A stretch of DNA of 38,672 nucleotides, from positions 1 to 38,672 of the forward strand of contig NZ_JAKUJY010000034.1 of assembly GCF_022664535.1 (NCBI RefSeq). The letters are read 5' to 3'. This stretch comes from Sphingobium trunci. Lineage in GTDB: Bacteria > Pseudomonadota > Alphaproteobacteria > Sphingomonadales > Sphingomonadaceae. Below, one piece after another: positions 33,674 to 38,672 of this stretch; position 1 is the stretch's first letter, and the number at the start of each line of letters is the position of its first letter. The notes under the pieces are model-generated. The model had not been told where the DNA came from. It was given only the letters and a program-made list of their open reading frames with translations, and ran no database searches. The position numbers were made by a program, and so were the translations under genes.

Positions 33674-34357
33674 ATGTTTCGACGACCATCCATCCGCTAT
33701 GGGCAAGCGCCTGAGCCGGTCACGCCTTATCAGCGCGCCGCCCAGGTCTGGGACGATCGCATCGGCTCGGCACGCGTGGCCGCGAAGAACTGGCGGCTCG
33801 CCTTCTTCGGTTGCCTCGCCCTGTCGGGCGGCCTCTCCGCCGGTCTCGTCTGGCAGTCGGCGCGCGGACACATCACACCCTGGGTGGTCGAGGTCGACAA
33901 GCTGGGCGAAGCCAGGGCGGTCGCGCCTGCCGATGCCGACTACCGCCCGAGCGATCCGCAGATCGCTTTCCACCTTGCCCGATTCATCGAGAATGTGCGC
34001 TCGATCCCGGCCGATCCCATCGTGCTGCGCGAGAACTGGCTGCGCGCCTATGACTTCGCCACCGACAAGGGCGGCCTCGCGCTCAACGACTATGCGCGGA
34101 ACAATGATCCCTTCGCGCAGGTCGGCAAGGTGCAGGTCGCGGTCGATGTGTCGAGCGTGATCCGGGCCTCGAACGACAGCTTCCGCCTGTCCTGGACCGA
34201 GCGCCGCTATCAGGACGGCGCGCTGGCCGAAACCTCGCGCTGGTCGGCCATTCTGACCGTCACCGTCCAAACGCCGCGCACGCCCGACGCTCTGCGCAAG
34301 AATCCGCTGGGCGTGTTCGTCAATGCCCTCAACTGGTCGAAGGAACTGGCCCAATGA
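33674..34357 (+). CDS. trbF: TrbF, VirB8-like protein
   Basis: The protein has 227 residues. A cytoplasmic N-end (VTPYQRAAQVWDDRIGSARV) precedes one membrane helix (LAFFGCLALSGGLSAGLVW), then the periplasmic VirB8 fold: TPWVVEVDKLGEARAV, IAFHLARFIENVRSIPADPI and FRLSWTERRYQDGAL, ending in VFVNALNWSKELAQ. TrbF links inner-membrane and outer-membrane parts of the channel and nucleates assembly. Its stop overlaps trbG by four bases. Confidence 0.95.
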   Translation: MFRRPSIRYGQAPEPVTPYQRAAQVWDDRIGSARVAAKNWRLAFFGCLALSGGLSAGLVWQSARGHITPWVVEVDKLGEARAVAPADADYRPSDPQIAFHLARFIENVRSIPADPIVLRENWLRAYDFATDKGGLALNDYARNNDPFAQVGKVQVAVDVSSVIRASNDSFRLSWTERRYQDGALAETSRWSAILTVTVQTPRTPDALRKNPLGVFVNALNWSKELAQ

Positions 34358-35373
34358 TCCGTATATCCCGTTCGAGGGCAGTTTCCGCCTTGCTCGTCTC
34401 CAGTGCGGCGCTCGGTGCCTGCACGACGACCGCCGCCAGGCCGCCAGCCAGCATTTCGGCTACGCCCCGCGAAGTGGCCGCAACGCCCATGACGGCTCCC
34501 GATCCCGTCGTGCAGGTGGTAGCTATCCCGCAGCCGCTTCCGCTTCCCGGCCAGTTGAAGCCTTTGGCGAGCGGAGCGCCCACAGCGATCCTCGAGCCAG
34601 CCGATCCTCGCCGCCGTGTCGGTGCGGCCAATGCGGCCGCGCGCATCGAGCCGACCCGCGATGGTTATCTCAATGCGATCCAGCAATATCCTTGGGAAGA
34701 CGGCGCCCTCTACCAGGTCTATGCAGCCCCTGGACAGGTGACAGACATCGCTCTGCAGGAAGGCGAGCAGCTCGTGGGGCCAGGTCCGGTCGCGGCTGGC
34801 GATACAGTGCGCTGGGTGATCGGTGACACCATCAGCGGCGTCGGGGCTTCGGCCCGCGTCCATCTCCTCGTGAAGCCCACCCGGCCCGATATTTCCACGA
34901 ATCTCGTCATCAACACCGACCGGCGTACCTATCACGTAGAGCTGCGCGCGACGTCTGCGAGTTGGATGGCCTCGGTGTCGTGGACCTATCCGCAGGATCA
35001 GCTGATTGCGCTCCGCGCCGCAGCGGCCGAACAGGAGCGGCGCGCTCCCCTCGCGTCTGGCGTCGACATCGCCGCACTCGAATTTCGCTATCGCATCAGC
35101 GGTGACCGGCCCGACTGGCGTCCGCTCCGCGCGTTCGATGATGGGCGTCAATTGTTCATCGAGTTTGCCGAGGGTATCGAACGCACAGACATGCCGCCCT
35201 TGTTCGTCATCGGGGGCACGGGGGCGACCGAGCTGGTCAACTATCGCGTGGCCGGTCGCTACATGATCGTCGATCGGCTCTTTACCCGCGCCGAATTGCG
35301 GCTGGCGACCGGCAAGCGCGAAGCGCGCGTCAGCATCGAGCGTGAGGACGCGCGCCGGAACGGCAGGTCATGA
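34354..35373 (+). CDS. trbG: TrbG, VirB9-like lipoprotein
   Basis: The protein has 339 residues. The N-end is a lipoprotein signal with lipobox LGAC (Cys ~23). A Pro/Ala-rich linker is followed by the VirB9 N-terminal domain (VYAAPGQVTDIALQEGEQLV, then WVIGDTISG and TNLVINTDRRTYHVEL) and the C-terminal domain (DWRPLRAFDDGRQLFIEF; YRVAGRYMIVDRLFTRAEL). With TrbI and TrbF it builds the core complex spanning to the outer membrane. It overlaps both neighbours by four bases. Confidence 0.95.
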   Translation: MIRISRSRAVSALLVSSAALGACTTTAARPPASISATPREVAATPMTAPDPVVQVVAIPQPLPLPGQLKPLASGAPTAILEPADPRRRVGAANAAARIEPTRDGYLNAIQQYPWEDGALYQVYAAPGQVTDIALQEGEQLVGPGPVAAGDTVRWVIGDTISGVGASARVHLLVKPTRPDISTNLVINTDRRTYHVELRATSASWMASVSWTYPQDQLIALRAAAAEQERRAPLASGVDIAALEFRYRISGDRPDWRPLRAFDDGRQLFIEFAEGIERTDMPPLFVIGGTGATELVNYRVAGRYMIVDRLFTRAELRLATGKREARVSIEREDARRNGRS

Positions 35374-36656
35374 GCAAGCCGGTAGAAGACGCGGCTGAAG
35401 CGGCCCGGATTTCGCCGAAAGGCGAGGCCAGTGCTCAGGAAGCCGCAGATGGACAGGCTGTCGAGGCGGTGCCGCCCGGCCCGCCCTATGATGGAGGCGC
35501 CTTTCGGCTACGGGGCGATCCGCCCCGCGTCATGCGCCTGTCGCGGAAAGCGCTGGCGTCGATCGGTGCGGTCGCCTGCCTCGGCATCGGCGGCGCATTG
35601 GTCTATGCGCTTTTACCCGCGCGTCATCGGGAGGTGCCCAATCTCGTCGAAACCGAATCCCGCAACCGGCCGGAGAGCGTGACTGCCGCCCCAGCCACCT
35701 ACGACAAGGTCGCCAAACTCGGCCAGCCGCTTCCCGGCGACCTCGGACGCGCTATCCTTTCCGCCCAGCAAAATGGTCAGCCTGTTCCGGTACCGCCCAT
35801 GGGCACAGCGGCGCATCAGCCGACAGATCCGCAGATCACGCAAGCGGAACAGGCGCGCCAGCGCCTCATGCAGGAACGCGACACCGCGCGCACCAGTCGA
35901 CTGTTCCTTGGAGAAGCGACCGGCGGCGCTCGGGGTTCGGCATCGACTGCCGAGTCAACGCGGCGGAGTCCGGCTGTGGGCATGGCGGCAGGTGCTGCGG
36001 CTGTTCCTTCCGGCAGAAAGGGGTTCATGACGGTCGCCGTGGATCGTCAGACGGTCAGCAATGAGCGGATCACGCCGCTGGCATCCCCGAATATCGTACA
36101 GGCGGGCAGCGTCATTCCGGCGGCTCTGATTACCGGCATTCAATCGGATCTTCCCGGCCAGATCACTGCCCAGGTGACGCAGAATGTCTATGACAGTCCG
36201 ACAGGACGGATTCTCCTGATCCCGCAAGGGTCTCGCCTGATCGGGGGATATGACAGCGAGGTCTCCGCTGGACAGAGCCGGGTTCTGCTTGCCTGGGATC
36301 GGCTCATCCTGCCCGGCGGCCGCTCCATCTTGCTCGATCGCCAGCCAGGCAGCGATGCGGCCGGCATGGCCGGTATCCGGGACAGTGTGAATTATCATTG
36401 GGGCAACATGCTCAAGGCTGCTTTGATCTCGACGCTGCTGGGCGTAGGGACGGAGCTGGCGGCCGATAATGACGATGATCTCGTGCAGGCGCTGCGATAT
36501 GGCACGCAGGATACGATCAACCAGACCGGCCGCCAGGTTGTGCAACGCCAGATCAATGTCCCGCCTACGCTGACGGTACGGCCCGGACATGTGCTTCGCG
36601 TCATTGTTACGCGCGATTTGATCCTGGAAGCGGTGACGCAGGGAGGCACGCCATGA
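35370..36656 (+). CDS. trbI: TrbI, VirB10-like protein
   Basis: The protein has 428 residues. A cytoplasmic N-end of ~65 residues precedes one membrane helix (ALASIGAVACLGIGGALVYA) and a Pro-rich periplasmic linker. The C-terminal ~190 residues form the VirB10 domain: ASPNIVQAGSVIPAALITGI, TQNVYDSPTGRILLIPQGS, RLIGGYDSEVSAGQSRVLLA and PPTLTVRPGHVLRVIVTRDL. TrbI spans both membranes and senses the ATPases to open the channel. Its end overlaps the DUF2274 gene by four bases. Confidence 0.95.
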   Translation: MSKPVEDAAEAARISPKGEASAQEAADGQAVEAVPPGPPYDGGAFRLRGDPPRVMRLSRKALASIGAVACLGIGGALVYALLPARHREVPNLVETESRNRPESVTAAPATYDKVAKLGQPLPGDLGRAILSAQQNGQPVPVPPMGTAAHQPTDPQITQAEQARQRLMQERDTARTSRLFLGEATGGARGSASTAESTRRSPAVGMAAGAAAVPSGRKGFMTVAVDRQTVSNERITPLASPNIVQAGSVIPAALITGIQSDLPGQITAQVTQNVYDSPTGRILLIPQGSRLIGGYDSEVSAGQSRVLLAWDRLILPGGRSILLDRQPGSDAAGMAGIRDSVNYHWGNMLKAALISTLLGVGTELAADNDDDLVQALRYGTQDTINQTGRQVVQRQINVPPTLTVRPGHVLRVIVTRDLILEAVTQGGTP

Positions 36657-36874
36657 GCAAGCTGCGTCTCGGGCCGATCGTCGAGGATAAGCCGGTGAAG
36701 CTCACCATTGAACTGCCTGGAGCGCTTTATCGCGACCTTTCCGACTATGCGAAGGCCCATGGCAAGGAGACGGGCCTCAATGAGCCGCTCCCGCCCGAAC
36801 GCCTCATCGCGCCCATGCTGGAGCGATTCATGGCGAGCGACAGAGGGTTTGTACGGCCGCGCCGGTCGCGATGA
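36653..36874 (+). CDS. DUF2274 domain protein
   Basis: The protein has 73 residues: KLRLGPIVEDKPVKLTIELP, then ALYRDLSDYAKAHGKE and LPPERLIAPMLERFMASDRG. This is the DUF2274 pattern, a short ribbon-helix-helix-like protein that closes trb operons in alphaproteobacteria; it may regulate transfer by binding DNA. It overlaps trbI by four bases. Beyond it, base composition changes and the lasso-peptide cargo begins, so the end of this gene marks a junction in the element. Confidence 0.88.
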   Translation: MSKLRLGPIVEDKPVKLTIELPGALYRDLSDYAKAHGKETGLNEPLPPERLIAPMLERFMASDRGFVRPRRSR

Positions 36875-36955
36875 GGATAGCCATGATATCGGAGACGATT
36901 GAACTTGCTATCTCATTGCGAACACGAAATTATGATCGACCGCTGCTTGGCGGGG

Positions 36956-37047
36956 CGAACGACCGGGTTCCGGCGAGTATGTACAGGCTTAAGCTAAAGT
37001 CGCCGGTGCTCGCTCCCAACGCGTGTTACTCACCGCTCGGTCGTTCG
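36956..37047. repeat. 10-bp inverted repeat in the trb-lasso intergenic region
   Basis: CGAACGACCG (36956-36965) occurs inverted as CGGTCGTTCG (37038-37047), 72 bases apart. The gap 36875-37184 has no convincing gene; a 67-codon frame at 36871-37074 has a protein-unlike composition. The repeat might be a junction scar, a regulator site or chance. Confidence 0.3.
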
Positions 37048-37070
37048 TTTCGAGCCTCGAAGGGTAAATC

Positions 37071-37098
37071 TTAAAATAACGACGGACACGATTATAAT
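37071..37098 (+). promoter_or_regulatory. Candidate promoter of the lasso-peptide operon
   Basis: A perfect TATAAT (37093-37098) lies 16 bases after TTAAAA (37071-37076, four of six matches to the -35 consensus), about 90 bases before the precursor start. It is embedded in a tandem GATTATAA repeat at 37090-37097 and 37101-37108, an 11-base period. Such AT-rich sequence stands out in this GC-rich DNA. Confidence 0.45.
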
Positions 37099-37184
37099 TT
37101 GATTATAAAATGGCGTCGCGAGTTCGTTCGTGAAACCTTCCGAAACGCGACACAAAATGTCGCCCTTTGGAAGGAGAAAGAACT

Positions 37185-37322
37185 GTGGATCACTATGATG
37201 ACAATGAGGACGTGGTCGATCTCGGCGACGTCATCGAACTCACCCGCGGAAATTCACTTGACGGCGGCGACGACAACGCCGGCGTGATGCGCAAGCCTAT
37301 CGGCCTCAGCCCGGACGAATGA
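37185..37322 (+). CDS. Lasso-peptide precursor (A gene)
   Basis: The precursor has 45 residues from GTG 37185, with AAGGAG (37171-37176) eight bases upstream. The leader (1-21) begins MDHYDDNEDVVDLGDVIELT and has the DLG and -T-R/K-G ending of proteobacterial lasso leaders; Thr is the penultimate leader residue (-2), the key maturation signal. The core (22-45, coded by 37248-37319) starts GNSLDGGDD and ends KPIGLSPDE. Gly 1 can bond to Asp 8 or Asp 9, giving an 8- or 9-residue ring. The tail ends in LSPDE, like the L-S-x-D ends of astexin-type peptides. The B and C genes follow directly. It is easily missed because it is short and GTG-started. Activity unknown. Confidence 0.88.
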   Translation: MDHYDDNEDVVDLGDVIELTRGNSLDGGDDNAGVMRKPIGLSPDE

Positions 37323-37325
37323 TCC

Positions 37326-37357
37326 CGAAGCGCGCTGCGTCCTCGCAGCGCGCTTCG
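37326..37357 (+). terminator. 14-bp hairpin between lasso A and B genes
   Basis: CGAAGCGCGCTGCG (37326-37339) and CGCAGCGCGCTTCG (37344-37357) pair perfectly around TCCT, starting four bases after the precursor stop. No T-run follows, so partial readthrough is likely: a stem that protects the precursor mRNA and lowers B/C expression, as known for other proteobacterial lasso operons. Confidence 0.8.
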
Positions 37358-37377
37358 TATCCGCTGGAGCAAGGTCG

Positions 37378-38022
37378 ATGTTCGCCCTAACGCCTGGTTT
37401 GCACGCGTGTATCGTGGGAGAATCGCCTGTTCTCCTGAATGAAGCTAGTGGTCGCTACATGTTGTTGCGTGGGCAAACAGCACGGAATCTTCACGCATTC
37501 CTAAGTGGTGCTTCCAATGAGGAGGAAAATGTCGCGCTGCTCGCGAGCGGATTGATTGTAAGGAGCACTCATCCTTCTGTTCAACCGCCAGAGGTGCCGA
37601 AGCCGGTTTCAACTTATCTGAACGCCGAGGGCGCCCGCTGTTCAACAACCATGCTCATTAGGGCACTTGCGGCGCTGCGATGTGCACGTCGTTTCATAAG
37701 GCGCCATCCGCTGCGAGACATCCTCGCCCACCAGAGGGCTATCCATGGCAATCGAGATTGTGCGGATAACTCCGCAGTGGCGCTTGAGGGCACTATTGCC
37801 GCGACCTTCCACGTGATCCAGCGCATCCTGCCTTCAACCACCCAATGCTTTCCGCGCAGCATCGCGATCGCCGCCTTGCTTCGCAATTTCGGCTGCAATC
37901 CAACCCTGGTCATCGGCGTTCAGCTCCCGATTTCAGCGCATTGCTGGGTGCAGTGCGACGATCGGGTAATAGGCGACACTTTGGATCGTGTGACAGCATT
38001 CCAGCCGATATGGGCGACGTGA
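37378..38022 (+). CDS. Lasso-peptide B protein (RRE plus leader peptidase)
   Basis: The protein has 214 residues from ATG 37378 (GGAGCAAGG upstream). Residues ~1-75 are the PqqD-like recognition element that binds the leader (PVLLNEASGRYMLLRGQTAR; VALLASGLIVRS). Residues ~85-214 are the transglutaminase-like protease: LIRALAALRCARRFIRRHPL, then Cys 157 in TTQCFPRSIAIAALLRNFG, His 188 in ISAHCWVQ and Asp 200 in VIGDTLD. The C-H-D spacing (31 and 12) is close to that of McjB of microcin J25. The enzyme cuts the leader after Arg 21 so the core can fold. B1 and B2 are fused, as is usual in proteobacteria. Its stop overlaps the start of the C gene. Confidence 0.92.
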   Translation: MFALTPGLHACIVGESPVLLNEASGRYMLLRGQTARNLHAFLSGASNEEENVALLASGLIVRSTHPSVQPPEVPKPVSTYLNAEGARCSTTMLIRALAALRCARRFIRRHPLRDILAHQRAIHGNRDCADNSAVALEGTIAATFHVIQRILPSTTQCFPRSIAIAALLRNFGCNPTLVIGVQLPISAHCWVQCDDRVIGDTLDRVTAFQPIWAT

Positions 38023-38672
38023 ACGCCGTTCGGTACATTGCGCGCATTGACGATGAGGGGCCAGGAAATGCCTCATCGCCACCAGACGTCCAAAGTGAAC
38101 TGCCGCTTGCCTTCAATGCCGGCAATTTGCGGATATGGGCTTCCCACCCCGTCATTCCCATCGGCCCTCATGGGGTCATTATCGGACATTTCTTCACTCG
38201 ATCCATGCCCAGTCGCCATGTGAAGGCTCTCTCCCCCCCTCAGGTGCAACGGATTCTGGCGACTGAGGGAGAAAGTATCTTTGATGACTTCTGGGGCGGG
38301 TATGTCGTCTTCCTTCGCCCCTCAGCCTCTCAATGCGTGGTTCTGCGTGATCCGTCCGGCGCGCTTCCTGCGTACTGGCGAAAATGGGACGGAGCCGTGT
38401 GGCTTGCACCAGAAATCGGAGCCTATCCCTTCCGGCGTCGTGATGGGCTGCGCGTTGATGTGGAAGCACTCACCGTCCATCTGTGGAATGTTCATCACTC
38501 CGGGACACGCACTTGCCTCATCGGCGTATCGGAACTTCTGCCCGGACACGAACTGCGCTTGCGGCCGCATATGCGCTCAACGCGGATGATCTGGTCGCCC
38601 TGGTCTCACGTGCCGTTGCCGGCTCACTATCGCCTGCCCGATCCAGCAGATCTGCGCCATGTCGTAATAGAC
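38019..38672 (+). CDS. Lasso cyclase, asparagine-synthetase-like (C gene, partial)
   Basis: The frame is open from GTG 38019 (overlapping the B stop by four bases; ATG 38010 also in frame) to the right edge, giving 218 residues. This is the N-terminal amidotransferase-like domain: FDDFWGGYVVFLRPSASQCV, VLRDPSGALPAYWRKWDGAV, WLAPEIGAYPF and ELLPGHELRLRPHMRST. Cys 2 of real glutaminases is missing, as in McjC, whose job is not glutamine hydrolysis. The ATP-dependent synthetase half that closes the ring lies beyond the window. With A and B this makes a standard A-B-C order; any exporter, receptor or isopeptidase gene would also be outside. Confidence 0.88.
   Translation, partial: MNAVRYIARIDDEGPGNASSPPDVQSELPLAFNAGNLRIWASHPVIPIGPHGVIIGHFFTRSMPSRHVKALSPPQVQRILATEGESIFDDFWGGYVVFLRPSASQCVVLRDPSGALPAYWRKWDGAVWLAPEIGAYPFRRRDGLRVDVEALTVHLWNVHHSGTRTCLIGVSELLPGHELRLRPHMRSTRMIWSPWSHVPLPAHYRLPDPADLRHVVID

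Noticed and set aside
36871..37074. 67-codon frame overlapping the DUF2274 stop by ATGA
   Set aside because: Composition is unlike a protein, no domain is seen, and it runs through the inverted repeat region; overlap alone is weak evidence.
37099..37287. 62-codon frame overlapping the lasso precursor
   Set aside because: It is in another frame, lacks a ribosome binding site and has a Thr/Trp-rich unnatural product; the GTG frame is clearly the precursor.

Overview
The window looks like a large stretch of an integrative and conjugative element (or a related plasmid) from a high-GC alphaproteobacterium, most probably a member of the Sphingomonadaceae. This rests on recognising the gene families and on a gene order common in that family: DUF2285 regulator, HTH protein, repA, DUF2840, traF, transglycosylase, relaxase, traG, CopG-like protein, then trbBCDEJ-K-LFGI and DUF2274. 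No database search was run, and no integrase, att site or rRNA/tRNA gene was seen here.

Layout. (1) About 1-5.9 kb is element maintenance DNA. It holds the tail of a strawberry-notch-type helicase/methylase, a frameshifted DUF7146/Toprim gene, a DUF2493 protein, an HNH endonuclease with a small divergent gene, a DUF736 protein, small orphan genes and an HU protein read towards them. (2) About 6.1-16.7 kb is catabolic cargo. A leftward operon encodes three acyl-CoA dehydrogenases (two of them probably forming one heteromeric enzyme), an enoyl-CoA hydratase and a 2,4-dienoyl-CoA-reductase-like SDR. A rightward operon encodes an APH-fold kinase, an AttH/DUF7064-like protein and a TonB-dependent receptor. 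A TetR regulator closes the block, and a large two-arm palindrome lies in the divergent control region. Kinase plus dehydrogenase plus SDR recalls the logic of 4-hydroxyacyl-CoA (levulinate, Lva-type) catabolism. (3) About 16.9-17.7 kb is a decayed IS5-family element. (4) About 17.9-20.1 kb is the replication/control module: a frameshifted DUF2285 regulator, an HTH protein and repA, followed by three 19-bp iterons and an AT-rich palindrome (candidate oriV). A parA gene would be expected next but is absent. (5) About 20.3-36.9 kb is one tightly overlapping conjugation module with DUF2840, TraF peptidase, a second DUF736, lytic transglycosylase, relaxase, TraG coupling protein, RHH protein and a complete trb-type (P-type) type IV secretion system.

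(6) From 37.07 kb to the right edge is a lasso-peptide cluster carried directly behind the transfer genes. It has a promoter, a 45-residue precursor gene missed by ordinary gene calling (GTG start, core of 24 residues), a perfect 14-bp hairpin, a fused RRE/leader-peptidase (B) gene and the first ~650 bp of the asparagine-synthetase-like cyclase (C) gene, which runs off the window. The predicted core does not match any lasso peptide I can recall, so this is the strongest candidate for an undescribed system.

Several genes outside the transfer operon carry single frameshifts (Toprim, DUF2285, IS transposase). The trb and tra genes are all intact and mostly joined by 1-4 base overlaps, so the window reads as an apparently transfer-competent backbone with decaying accessory parts and two cargo loads, one catabolic and one antimicrobial or signalling.
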